This document shows, piece after piece, positions 32,377-40,796 of a stretch of 64,000 bases of DNA. Within the stretch, counting starts at the first letter, position 1, and each line of letters starts with the position of its first letter. Source of the DNA: CAZADA01 sp964526675 (GTDB lineage Bacteria > Pseudomonadota > Alphaproteobacteria > Caulobacterales > Maricaulaceae). The position numbers were made by a program, and so were the translations under genes. The notes below the pieces were generated by a model. It was not told the origin of the DNA. It saw only the letters and a list, made by a program, of their open reading frames with translations, and made no database searches. Location: the NCBI GenBank assembly GCA_964526675.1, contig CAZGLY010000008.1, positions 1 through 64,000 on the forward strand, in the 5' to 3' direction.

Positions 32377-33666
32377 TCAGTAGATCGGGAAGCGCGCCGT
32401 GATGGCCAGAACCTCTTCGCGCACCTTCCCCTCCACCGCGGGGTCCCCATCGGGGTGCTGGGCCAGCGGCGACAGCACCTCAGCGATCAGCTCGCCCACA
32501 CGGCGGAACTCCGCTTCGCCGAAACCGCGGCTGGTGGCCGCCGCCGATCCGACGCGCAAGCCCGATGTCACCGTCGGCTTTTCCGGATCGCCCGGCACCC
32601 CGTTTTTATTGCAGGTGATGAACGCCCGCTCGAGCGCGGCTTCGCCTTTGTTGCCTTTGAGGCCGCGAGCCCGCAGATCGATCAGCGCCAGATGGCTGTC
32701 GGTGCCTCCCGTCACAAGGTCGAAGCCCTGCGCCAACAACGCGTCCGCCATGGCCTGGCAATTCGCGACGACGTGCCGCGCGTACTCCTTGAACTCGGGA
32801 CGCAACGCCTCGCCGAACGCCACGGCCTTCGCCGCGATCACATGCATCAACGGTCCGCCTTGCAGACCTGGGAACACAGCCGAATCGATCTTCTTGCCGA
32901 GATCCGGATCGTTCGACAGGACCATGCCGCCGCGCGGGCCCCGAATGGTCTTGTGGGTGGTCGACGTCACCACATGGGCGTGCGGGACCGGGTTGGGATA
33001 GACGCCGCCCGCGACGAGGCCGGAGAAATGGGCCATGTCCACGAGCAACAGCGCGTCGACCTCGTCCGCGATGGCGCGGAACGCCGCGAAGTCGATGATG
33101 CGCGCATAGGCCGAGCCGCCAGCGATGATCATCTTAGGGCGGTGTTCAAGCGCCAGGGCGCGCACCGCGTCCATGTCGAGCCACCCCTCGGGCGTCACGC
33201 CGTAATGGATGGCGTTGAACCACTTGCCCGAAAGATTTGGCCGCGCGCCATGGGTGAGATGACCGCCGGCGTCTAAGCTCATGCCCAAAATGGTGTCGCC
33301 GGGCTTAAGCGTCGCCAAGAACACGGCTTGGTTCGCTTGCGCGCCGGAGTGCGGCTGCACGTTGACCCACGCCGCGCCATACAAGCGCTTTAAGCGCGTG
33401 CGCGCCAACTCTTCCGCTTCGTCGACATACTCACACCCCCCATAATACCGGCGGCCCGGATAGCCTTCGGCGTATTTGTTGGTGAGAACCGAGCCCTGCG
33501 CCTCCAAAACGGCGCGACTCACAATGTTTTCCGACGCGATCAGTTCGATTTGTTGGGCTTGCCGCAGAGCCTCGCGCTGAACCGATACGTGCAATTCTGG
33601 GTCAGACACCGCAACGCCGTCTTGGAAAAATCTGGATGTGATCGGTCCACTGGTCGTTGTCGTCAT
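32377..33666 (-). CDS. glyA: Serine hydroxymethyltransferase
   Basis: 429 residues. This PLP enzyme converts serine and tetrahydrofolate to glycine and methylene-tetrahydrofolate. Motifs: IELIASENIVSRAVLEAQGS, NKYAEGYPGRRYYGGCE, VDMAHFSGLVAGG, and the PLP lysine in VVTSTTHKTIRGPRGG. ATG 33666 follows AGGAAAGG. The 206 bases between it and nrdR show no gene and no clear regulatory signal. Confidence 0.96.
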   Translation of the reverse strand: MTTTTSGPITSRFFQDGVAVSDPELHVSVQREALRQAQQIELIASENIVSRAVLEAQGSVLTNKYAEGYPGRRYYGGCEYVDEAEELARTRLKRLYGAAWVNVQPHSGAQANQAVFLATLKPGDTILGMSLDAGGHLTHGARPNLSGKWFNAIHYGVTPEGWLDMDAVRALALEHRPKMIIAGGSAYARIIDFAAFRAIADEVDALLLVDMAHFSGLVAGGVYPNPVPHAHVVTSTTHKTIRGPRGGMVLSNDPDLGKKIDSAVFPGLQGGPLMHVIAAKAVAFGEALRPEFKEYARHVVANCQAMADALLAQGFDLVTGGTDSHLALIDLRARGLKGNKGEAALERAFITCNKNGVPGDPEKPTVTSGLRVGSAAATSRGFGEAEFRRVGELIAEVLSPLAQHPDGDPAVEGKVREEVLAITARFPIY

Positions 33667-33695
33667 GGCGTCGGCCTTTCCTGATTTGTCCAACT

Positions 33696-33725
33696 GTCAT
33701 ATCGGCCAAGGGTGGTCTGGATCAA
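33696..33725 (-). promoter_or_regulatory. Candidate glyA promoter
   Basis: On the minus strand TTGATC (33725-33720) and TATGAC (33701-33696) are separated by 18 bases, 30 bases before the glyA start codon. This fits a housekeeping-type promoter. The assignment is by eye only. Confidence 0.35.
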
Positions 33726-33877
33726 CCGTTGAGACCTAGGAAACACCCAAGGGTTTGGCCCAAAATTGGGAACCGAACGTCCTGTGGATGTGGAGATCGA
33801 CTGGGGCAGATCGAGAATTTTTGCTGCATGAACTGAAGTACATAGTCCTTTAACCCCTTGCGCGTTTGATTAGCCCG

Positions 33878-33895
33878 CGCAATATTGCGTTGACA
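33878..33895 (+). promoter_or_regulatory. Palindrome abutting a TTGACA box upstream of mucR
   Basis: CGCAATATTGCG (33878-33889) is a perfect 12-base palindrome directly followed by TTGACA (33890-33895), a consensus -35 hexamer, 43 bases before mucR. No good -10 box is visible. MucR/Ros proteins are known to repress their own genes at AT-rich sites, so this may be the autoregulatory operator. Confidence 0.4.
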
Positions 33896-33938
33896 CAAAT
33901 GATTCAAGCCTGACGGCTGCCCGAACGAGGAGATGTGT

Positions 33939-34373
33939 ATGCCGACCGAAGTCGAAGAACACCCGATCACCAACGAGGACGTGTTGCGCATGACGACCGA
34001 CATCGTCGCGTCCTTTGTCAGCAACAACACGATTCCGGCGGAAACCGTGCCGGAGGTGATCCGTCAAGTGCACAAGCAAGTGCACGCTCTCGCCAGCGCA
34101 ACCGCCGACAAACCAGCCGAAAAGCCCAAGCCGGCGGTGCCGATCTCGAAGTCGGTAACCGACGACCACATTGTCTGCCTCGAAGACGGCCGTAAGCTGA
34201 AAATGCTGAAGCGTTACCTGCGCTCCAACTTCGACATGACCCCGGACGAGTATCGTCGTAAATGGGGCCTGCCGGCGGACTATCCGATGGTGGCGCCGAG
34301 CTATGCGAAACGCCGCTCGGAATTTGCGAAAAAGATCGGCTTGGGCCGCGGCGTGCGCCGGGGCGACAGCTAA
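33939..34373 (+). CDS. mucR: MucR/Ros family transcriptional regulator
   Basis: 144 residues. MucR proteins are AT-rich-DNA-binding global regulators of cell cycle, envelope and symbiosis genes in alphaproteobacteria. The C-terminal domain (about 70-130) has IVCLEDGRKLKMLKRYLRS, MTPDEYRRKWGLPADYPMV and KIGLGRG. The zinc-finger histidines of Ros are not obvious (KRYL and SNF replace KRHL and THH), a change I recall in some relatives. ATG 33939 follows GAGGAG with 6-base spacing, whereas ATG 33933 abuts it. The 272-base region shared with glyA is noticeably AT-richer than the rest. Confidence 0.93.
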   Translation: MPTEVEEHPITNEDVLRMTTDIVASFVSNNTIPAETVPEVIRQVHKQVHALASATADKPAEKPKPAVPISKSVTDDHIVCLEDGRKLKMLKRYLRSNFDMTPDEYRRKWGLPADYPMVAPSYAKRRSEFAKKIGLGRGVRRGDS

Positions 34374-34428
34374 GACTGCAGCGCGCCGCGTCGACCAGGC
34401 CCGTCTTGGGCGACGGCGCGCCAGCGGA

Positions 34429-34725
34429 CTAAATCCGCAAACCACGCTCGTCAGGGTCGGCGTCGTCGTCGGCCCTGGCGCGGGTGTTGGCCACGCCGGT
34501 CAGCACGCCCAGCGCCTCCAGCCGGCGCGCAAGCTTCCCCAACGCCAAACGCTCGATGTCGGCGATCTGAGCGTGCGCCGGCCCCTGGGCGCTGGCCTCC
34601 GCGCCGGTCGCGGCGTCCACGGCCGCCGCCACGATCACCGAACCGTTTTGGGTGACCTCCACGATCACCTCGCGTCCCGCGAGGGCCTCAAGCGGCGCGC
34701 GTGTCGGACCCCGTCGCGACGGCAT
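34429..34725 (-). CDS. Small conserved protein downstream of hemA (DUF6898-like)
   Basis: 98 residues. The pattern REVIVEVTQNGSVIVAAAVDAATGAEASA followed by IERLALGKLARRLEA resembles the small family I recall as DUF6898, which often lies beside hemA in alphaproteobacteria. Function unknown. ATG 34725 follows AGGAG with 8-base spacing, 11 bases after the hemA stop, so it is probably in the hemA operon. The C-terminus is acidic and arginine-rich. Confidence 0.7.
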   Translation of the reverse strand: MPSRRGPTRAPLEALAGREVIVEVTQNGSVIVAAAVDAATGAEASAQGPAHAQIADIERLALGKLARRLEALGVLTGVANTRARADDDADPDERGLRI

Positions 34726-34736
34726 CGACCGGTCTC

Positions 34737-35954
34737 CTAAGCGGCGGCGCGCGCCATGTGATGACGCGCCCAAAGGATGTCCAACGCCTCGAGCAACGCA
34801 TCCATCATGGCGTCGTCATGAAGCGGCGACGGCGTAAAGCGCAGGCGCTCCGTCCCGCGCGGCACGGTGGGGTAGTTGATCGGCTGCACGTAGATGCCGA
34901 ATTCCGTGAGCAACGCGTCCGAGATCGCTTTGCAGCACCGCGGATCGCCCGTCATCAACGGCACAATGTGGGTGTCGCCGGGCATCACCGGAAAGCCCGC
35001 CTCCGCCAAGCGCGTCTTGAGCATGGCCGCGCGGGCTTGGTGCGCCGCCCGCAGATCCTTGCAGCCTTTGACGTGGCGCACGCTCGCCAGAGCCCCCGCG
35101 GCGACGGCCGGCGCCAATGAGGTGGTGAAGATGAACCCGGAAGCGAGGGACCGCACAGCGTCCACGATCGGGGCCGCCGCGGCGATGTAGCCGCCCATAA
35201 CGCCAAACGCTTTGCCTAACGTGCCTTCGATGATGTCGATGCGATCCGCGAGGCCCAGCTGATCGGCCAAGCCGGCGCCGGTTTCCCCGTAGAGGCCGAC
35301 CGCGTGGACTTCATCCAGATACGTCAGCGCGTTGTAGCGCATGGCCAAATCACAGACGGCCGCGATCGGGCCGACATCCCCATCCATCGAGTAGACGGAC
35401 TCAAACGCGATCACCTTTGGCGCATCCGCCGGCGCGGCGGCCAACAGCGCCTCCAAATGCGCCACGTTGTTGTGACGCCAGATGCGCTTCTCACAGCCGG
35501 CCGCGCGCACGCCGGCGATCATGGAGGCGTGGTTCTTCTCGTCGGAGAACATGATGACGCCGGGCAAAATCTTGGCGAGCACGCTCAAGGTCGCTTCATT
35601 GGCCACATAGCCCGACGTGAAGACGAGCCCCGCGTCCTTGCGGTGGAGCGCCGCGAGCTCCGCCTCGAGATCGGTGTGCCACCAGGTGGTGCCGGAGATG
35701 TTGCGCGTGCCGCCCGCACCCGCGCCGGCGACGGCCAGCGCGTCGCGCATCGCGTCCAGCACGACCGGGTGTTGGCCCATGCCGAGATAATCGTTGGAAC
35801 ACCACACGACCACGTCGCGCTCACACCCGTCCGCGTCGCGCCATTGCGCGTGCGGCAGCCGTCCGCGCTCACGGCGAATGTCCGTGAACACGCGATAGCG
35901 CCCCTCATCCTTCAGGACGTCGACAGCGGCTTGAAAGCGCTCGAGATAATCCAT
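34737..35954 (-). CDS. hemA: 5-aminolevulinate synthase
   Basis: 405 residues. ALAS condenses glycine and succinyl-CoA to start heme synthesis (Shemin pathway). Motifs: WCSNDYLGMGQHP, GAGAGGTRNISGTTWWHTDLE, FTSGYVANEATL, YLDEVHAVGLYG, and the PLP lysine in IIEGTLGKAFGVMGGYIA. Length and ends match the alphaproteobacterial enzyme. The 97-base space before it holds nothing clear. Confidence 0.97.
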   Translation of the reverse strand: MDYLERFQAAVDVLKDEGRYRVFTDIRRERGRLPHAQWRDADGCERDVVVWCSNDYLGMGQHPVVLDAMRDALAVAGAGAGGTRNISGTTWWHTDLEAELAALHRKDAGLVFTSGYVANEATLSVLAKILPGVIMFSDEKNHASMIAGVRAAGCEKRIWRHNNVAHLEALLAAAPADAPKVIAFESVYSMDGDVGPIAAVCDLAMRYNALTYLDEVHAVGLYGETGAGLADQLGLADRIDIIEGTLGKAFGVMGGYIAAAAPIVDAVRSLASGFIFTTSLAPAVAAGALASVRHVKGCKDLRAAHQARAAMLKTRLAEAGFPVMPGDTHIVPLMTGDPRCCKAISDALLTEFGIYVQPINYPTVPRGTERLRFTPSPLHDDAMMDALLEALDILWARHHMARAAA

Positions 35955-36051
35955 CCGCGGCAGGCTCCGTTCGTCAGCGACCCCGTCGCTACGCTTAGAA
36001 CCATTATAAGTGCGATCACCGTGGAGACCACCCGGCCGCGCGGGCCTGCGC

Positions 36052-36567
36052 CTAGAGGCGGTACTTGACGTGGTCTTCCCAGAAGCGCTCGAGGCGCATC
36101 AGCGCGCCGTTTACGTGCGCCAGGCCTTGAGGCCCCAGCTCGGCCACCGGCTCCAGAGACTTCAGGTGCCGTTCGAACAGGCCCGTGACCAGCTCGCGCA
36201 TGGCTTGGCCCTTTTTCGACAACGCGATGCGGACCGAACGGCGATCCGTCTCGGAGCGTTCGCTGGTGAGGTAGCCGTTCTCAACAAGCTTTTTGAGGTT
36301 GTAGGACACGTTCGAGCCGAGATAGTGGCCCCGCGTTTTCAGTTCGCCCGCCGTCAGCTCCTCCTCGCCGATGTTGAACACCAGCAACGCTTGAACGCTG
36401 TTGATGTCGCCGCGGCCGTGGCGGTCCAGCTCGTCTTTGATGACGTCGAGCAGCTGGCGATGCAGCCGTTCGATCAGACGCAGCGACGCCACATAGAGCG
36501 TGCCGAGGTCGTCCTCAGCGTCGGCGGCTTGGGCGGAAGAAAGAGCAGAAAGCGGTTGCGCGGGCAT
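36052..36567 (-). CDS. MarR family regulator, LdtR-like
   Basis: 171 residues with one winged-helix domain. The stretch INSVQALLVFNIGEEELTAG, then GHYLGSNVSYNLKKLVENGYL and SETDRRSVRIALSKKG, is closely like LdtR of Liberibacter, a MarR-type activator linked to peptidoglycan L,D-transpeptidase and osmotic tolerance. That target is inferred from the family, not shown here. The gene stands alone between hemA and the hydroxyisobutyryl-CoA hydrolase gene. Its ribosome site is weak. Confidence 0.85.
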   Translation of the reverse strand: MPAQPLSALSSAQAADAEDDLGTLYVASLRLIERLHRQLLDVIKDELDRHGRGDINSVQALLVFNIGEEELTAGELKTRGHYLGSNVSYNLKKLVENGYLTSERSETDRRSVRIALSKKGQAMRELVTGLFERHLKSLEPVAELGPQGLAHVNGALMRLERFWEDHVKYRL

Positions 36568-36676
36568 GAGCGAGGCCTGTGGTGAGCGAGGAACCGTTCA
36601 CCGTGAGCATGCCCTGGGAAAGCTAAAGCCGATTTAAGGCTAGCGTCGCTGTTCGCGCCACGCGCGATCGAGAGGC

Positions 36677-37738
36677 TCAGAAGTCGAGGGCGGCCTCCCC
36701 CGCATCCTCCGGCATGAAAAAGCGATCCACCATCGCGTCCGTCACGTCCTCCAACCGCGTCGGGCGCCACGCCGGGTTGCGATCCTTGTCGATCACCGCC
36801 GCGCGCACGCCCTCATAGAAGTCATCGCCGTCCAAAAAGCGCACCGACAGCGCAAGCTCCCGGCGCATGGCGTCTTCGAATTCGAGACGCCCGCCTTCGC
36901 TGAGCGCCCGCAGCGTAACCTTAAGCGACGTCGGCGACTTCCCGGCCAACGCCTCGGCCTGAGCGCGCGCCCAATCGCTACCATCGCTCAACAGAGCGTC
37001 TCGGATTGTCTCGACACGGTCGCCCGCGAACAAGCGCGTCATCGCCTCCGCATGCTCGGTCCAACGCGCCGGGCCGAGCGATTGGCCGGCGTGGTCGAGC
37101 ACGCTCGCCACCGCGCGTCCGTCCGCATCGTGCGCGGCGTTTTCGATCATGCCGACCAGCTCAGGGATCGCCTCGGACGTGACGGCGTGCGTCGCCACGC
37201 CCGCCGCGAGCGCGTCGGCTCCCGACAAGCGCGCGCCGGTCAGGCCCATCCATGCGCCCAACCCGCCCGCAAGGCGGGGCAAGAAGTACGTGCCGCCGAC
37301 ATCAGGGTAAAAGCCGATCCCCGTTTCGGGCATCGCGAACAGGGTCCGTTCCGTCGCGACGCGATACGGCCCGTGGACCGACACGCCCACGCCGCCGCCC
37401 ATCGTGACGCCGTCCATCAACGCGACATACGGCTTGGGGTAGCGCTTAATCAGCGTGTTGAGAGCGTACTCCTCCCGCCAAAACGTCTCCGCTTCGCCAT
37501 CCCCGGCCCGACCGGACGCGTGCAGCATGCGGATGTCGCCGCCGGCGCAAAACGCGCGATCCCCGGCGCCGTCGACCAAAACCAGTTTCACCGCAGGCTC
37601 GCCCCGCCATGCCTGAAGCGCGGCGGTCATGGCCCGCACCATCTCCAGATCCAGAGCGTTGAGGGCCTTCGGGCGGTTCAGCGTGATCCGGCCGACCGAC
37701 CCGACCACGCGGATGAGGGTTGAGGCGTCATCAGTCAT
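36677..37738 (-). CDS. Enoyl-CoA hydratase/isomerase family, 3-hydroxyisobutyryl-CoA hydrolase type
   Basis: 353 residues, longer than simple crotonases and the usual size of 3-hydroxyisobutyryl-CoA hydrolase in valine breakdown. Motifs: ITLNRPKALNALDLEMV, FCAGGDIRMLH (oxyanion hole), GVTMGGGVGVSVHG, FAMPETGIGFYPDVGGTYFL (catalytic Glu and Asp), and the C-terminal DFYEGVRAAVIDKDRNPAW typical of this branch. ATG 37738 follows AGGGTGG. No other valine pathway genes are adjacent. Confidence 0.9.
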   Translation of the reverse strand: MTDDASTLIRVVGSVGRITLNRPKALNALDLEMVRAMTAALQAWRGEPAVKLVLVDGAGDRAFCAGGDIRMLHASGRAGDGEAETFWREEYALNTLIKRYPKPYVALMDGVTMGGGVGVSVHGPYRVATERTLFAMPETGIGFYPDVGGTYFLPRLAGGLGAWMGLTGARLSGADALAAGVATHAVTSEAIPELVGMIENAAHDADGRAVASVLDHAGQSLGPARWTEHAEAMTRLFAGDRVETIRDALLSDGSDWARAQAEALAGKSPTSLKVTLRALSEGGRLEFEDAMRRELALSVRFLDGDDFYEGVRAAVIDKDRNPAWRPTRLEDVTDAMVDRFFMPEDAGEAALDF

Positions 37739-37847
37739 GGCGCCACCCTGTTGAGGTGGCGTGGGATGTCAAGCGGACGATCGGCGCACGCGCGCACGCC
37801 CACCGACCGCCATATCTCGGCCCCAGACGTTTGATCCACCGCGTTGC

Positions 37848-38579
37848 ATGACGGGAGTGACCTGGACCGCGTGGTTTCTGGCGCGCGTGCTGTTGTCGCG
37901 CGCGGTGTTGGCCGTGGCGGGCGCGGCGGCGCTCATCCACGCCGTCTACACATGGGCGTCGCCCATCCCCACCATGCGCCAGCAGTTGGACGTCTGCGCC
38001 CTCATGGACGCGCGTCCCGGGTGGTGGCGCGCCGTGCGGTCGTCGGAGGCGCGGTGGGGCGCGCCGGCGCATGTCCAGCTGGCCATCATCCAACGGGAAT
38101 CCGCGTTTCGCCGGTTTGCGCGGCCGCCGCGGCGCCAACGCTTCGGCCTGCCGGTCGGCCAGCGGCTGTCGTCCGCGTATGGCTACCCCCAAGCGCTCGA
38201 CGGCACATGGGATCACTACAAGCGCGCGGCCGGACGGCCCTGGGCCATGCGCGCGCGCTTCTCCGACACGACCGATTTCGTCGCGTGGTATCTGACGCGC
38301 ACCGAAACCGTCGCCGATGTTCCCCTTGATGACGCCGAAACCCACTATCTGGCCTACCACGAGGGCCCCCGCGCGTTCCTTCGGGAGAGCCACCTCGCCA
38401 AACCGTGGCTGCTGGACGTGGCGGCGGGGGTCGGAAAACGGGCCGGCGCCTATGAGCGCCAGATCGACACCTGCGGCGCGCGCCTGGATCGCGACAGCCG
38501 CTGGTGGGTCTGGCCGGCTAAGCGCGTCCTCGCGGCCGCGCGCGCCGTGGCCAACGCCGCGCAGAGAGCCCTCGCATAA
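37848..38579 (+). CDS. SLT-like membrane-anchored putative muramidase
   Basis: 243 residues. An N-terminal membrane helix (about residues 10-34) is followed by a lysozyme/SLT-like region with a candidate catalytic Glu84 in LAIIQRESAFRRFA, then SSAYGYPQALDGTWDHYK and YLAYHEGP. Conserved relatives are annotated as transglycosylase SLT domain proteins; activity is inferred. The start is uncertain because no ribosome site is seen. It lies 45 bases before parE on the same strand. Confidence 0.72.
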   Translation: MTGVTWTAWFLARVLLSRAVLAVAGAAALIHAVYTWASPIPTMRQQLDVCALMDARPGWWRAVRSSEARWGAPAHVQLAIIQRESAFRRFARPPRRQRFGLPVGQRLSSAYGYPQALDGTWDHYKRAAGRPWAMRARFSDTTDFVAWYLTRTETVADVPLDDAETHYLAYHEGPRAFLRESHLAKPWLLDVAAGVGKRAGAYERQIDTCGARLDRDSRWWVWPAKRVLAAARAVANAAQRALA

Positions 38580-38624
38580 GCCGCGAAGAAGGATAGGGTG
38601 GCCGCGAGTCAGGAGAGCGTCCCC

Positions 38625-40628
38625 ATGGCCCAAGCCGCCCGCAAGCCCAACCCGAGCCACCCCGCCGACGCCGCGCGCCCCGGCGACGGGTCCTATGATG
38701 CGCACGCCATTGAAGTCCTCGAGGGTCTGGAGCCCGTGCGGCGTCGACCCGGCATGTACATTGGGGGCACGGACGAACGCGCCTTCCACCACCTCTTCGC
38801 GGAAGTGCTGGACAACGCGGTCGACGAAGCGGTCGCGGGCCACGCCACGCGCATCGCCGTGACGCTCGAAGCCGATGGAACCGTCGCGGTGGAGGACAAC
38901 GGCCGCGGCATACCCGTGGACCCCCACCCCCGCTTCCCCGAAAAATCGGCGGTGGAGGTGATCCTGACGACGCTCCATGCGGGGGCGAAATTCTCCGACA
39001 AGGCTTACCGCACCTCCGGCGGCTTGCACGGGGTCGGCGTTTCGGTGGTTAACGCGCTGTCGCAGTTCCTCGAAGTGGAGGTGGCTCGCGACAAGGCCCT
39101 CTTCCGCCAGCGCTATGTCCGCGGCGCGCCGCAGGGGCCATTGGAGCGGGTGGGCGCGGTGCGCGGGAGACGCGGCACGCGGGTGCGGTTCCATCCGGAT
39201 CCGGAGGTCTTTGGACCGGCCGCCGCGTTCAAACCGGCGCGGCTCTACCGCATGGCGCGCTCGAAGGCGTATCTCCACCGCAGCGCGGAGATCCATTGGC
39301 GATGCGATCCCTCGCTCTTGGGCGACGCGGACGCCACGCCGGCGGAGTCGGTCCTGCGCTTTCCCGGCGGCTTGGCGGACTTCCTCAGCGAGACGTTGGG
39401 CGAGCGCGCCTTGGCCGTCGCGCCGTTCACCGGCCGCGTTGGCGAAGAAGGCGCTCACGGCGCGGTTGAATGGGCGGTGGCGTGGACGGCGGCCGGTTTC
39501 GGCGACGATGACGCCCTCAGCCGCTCGTATTGCAACACGGTTCCGACACCCCAAGGCGGAACCCACGAAGTCGGGCTGCGCGCCGCGCTGACCAAGGGCC
39601 TGCGCGCCTATGGCGACATCGCCGGCGAGAAACGAGCCAACCTCATCACCGGCGAGGATGTCCTCGGCGCGACGGCGGCCCTCATCTCGGTGTTCATTCG
39701 CGAGCCCGAGTTCCAGGGCCAAACCAAAGAGAAGCTGGCGAGCCCGGAAGCCACGCGCCTCGTTGAGCAGGCGGTGCGCGACCATTTCGATCATTGGCTC
39801 GCCGCCGCGCCGAAAGAAGCCGACAAACTCCTGACCTTTGTGATTGAGCGCGCCGAAGAGCGCCAAAGACGCCGGAAAGCCCGCGAGGTCGCGCGCAAAT
39901 CCGCAACAAAACGGCTGCGATTGCCCGGCAAACTCGCCGATTGCTCCCGCGCCGAGGCCGACGGCTCCGAATTGTTCCTGGTGGAGGGAGACTCCGCCGG
40001 CGGCTCCGCCAAACAAGCGCGCGACCGCATGACCCAGGCCGTCTTGCCTCTGCGCGGCAAGATCCTCAACGTCGCCCAGGCCAGCGGGGATAAAATCACC
40101 GCCAACCAAGAAATCGCCGACCTGACGCTCGCGCTGGGCTGCGGACTTGGGCCGCGTTTCGCGTTGGACGACGTCCGCTACGAGCGCGTCGTGATCATGA
40201 CCGACGCCGATGTCGACGGCGCCCACATCGCCACGCTCCTCATCACGTTTTTCCTGCGCCAAACCCCCGGTTTGGTCGAAGCGGGGCGGCTCTTCCTCGC
40301 GCTGCCGCCGCTTTATCGCCTCGCCCGCGGCGGCCACGTCGCCTACGCCCGTGACGACGACCACAAGGACGCGCTGCTGGCGGACGCGTTCAAGGGCGCC
40401 GGCAAGGTGGAGATCAGCCGCTTCAAGGGCCTGGGCGAGATGATGCCCCGCCAGCTCAAAGAAACGACCATGGATCCCGCGACCCGCACCTTGGCGCGCG
40501 TCAGCCTGCCCCATGAAGATCGCCCCGCCGCGGCGGCGTTGGTCGAGACGTTGATGGGGCGCAAGCCCGAGCGCCGGTTTGAGTATATCCAGCACAACGC
40601 GCGCTTCGTCGCCGACCTCGACGTGTAA
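38625..40628 (+). CDS. parE: DNA topoisomerase IV subunit B
   Basis: 667 residues. ParE is the ATPase half of topoisomerase IV, which decatenates chromosomes. GHKL ATPase motifs: VRRRPGMYIGG, EVLDNAVDEAVAGH, VEDNGRGIPVD and TSGGLHGVGVSVVNALS. The Toprim domain has LFLVEGDSAGGSAKQARDR and MTDADVDGAHIATLL. The absence of the long GyrB insert and the C-terminal end RRFEYIQHNARFV support ParE rather than GyrB. ATG 38625 follows AGGAG, preferred to GTG 38598. Confidence 0.95.
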   Translation: MAQAARKPNPSHPADAARPGDGSYDAHAIEVLEGLEPVRRRPGMYIGGTDERAFHHLFAEVLDNAVDEAVAGHATRIAVTLEADGTVAVEDNGRGIPVDPHPRFPEKSAVEVILTTLHAGAKFSDKAYRTSGGLHGVGVSVVNALSQFLEVEVARDKALFRQRYVRGAPQGPLERVGAVRGRRGTRVRFHPDPEVFGPAAAFKPARLYRMARSKAYLHRSAEIHWRCDPSLLGDADATPAESVLRFPGGLADFLSETLGERALAVAPFTGRVGEEGAHGAVEWAVAWTAAGFGDDDALSRSYCNTVPTPQGGTHEVGLRAALTKGLRAYGDIAGEKRANLITGEDVLGATAALISVFIREPEFQGQTKEKLASPEATRLVEQAVRDHFDHWLAAAPKEADKLLTFVIERAEERQRRRKAREVARKSATKRLRLPGKLADCSRAEADGSELFLVEGDSAGGSAKQARDRMTQAVLPLRGKILNVAQASGDKITANQEIADLTLALGCGLGPRFALDDVRYERVVIMTDADVDGAHIATLLITFFLRQTPGLVEAGRLFLALPPLYRLARGGHVAYARDDDHKDALLADAFKGAGKVEISRFKGLGEMMPRQLKETTMDPATRTLARVSLPHEDRPAAAALVETLMGRKPERRFEYIQHNARFVADLDV

Positions 40629-40796
40629 CGGGGCGATCCCGCCGACCCTGGCGATCGTCGCCACGCCCCCCATATGCGATACGGAGATCACTATTCAGGC
40701 AACATGCGCCCGCGACGATTGACTTCCCGCGCGACGCCTGTTGAAACCGCGAGTATTGGGCGCGCGCGCCCGGGGCTGCGATATTAAACGGACGCG

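Noticed and set aside
31668..33666. FMN riboswitch for the rib genes
   Set aside because: The genes are joined to nrdR by overlap and there is no leader; the 206-base nrdR-glyA gap has no RFN-like conserved elements that I can see.
33722..34030. 102-codon minus-strand frame in the glyA-mucR region
   Set aside because: It overlaps the start of mucR and the mucR promoter palindrome, has no ribosome site and no recognisable family.
37731..40691. 986-codon open frame antisense to parE
   Set aside because: Shadow of parE. In GC-rich DNA the antisense frame stays open; the protein shows no domain, and parE on the other strand has all topoisomerase motifs.
40758..40771. GGGCGCGCGCGCCC palindrome before rhlE as an operator
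   Set aside because: A simple CG-alternating run of this kind is expected by chance in GC-rich DNA; no further symmetry around it.
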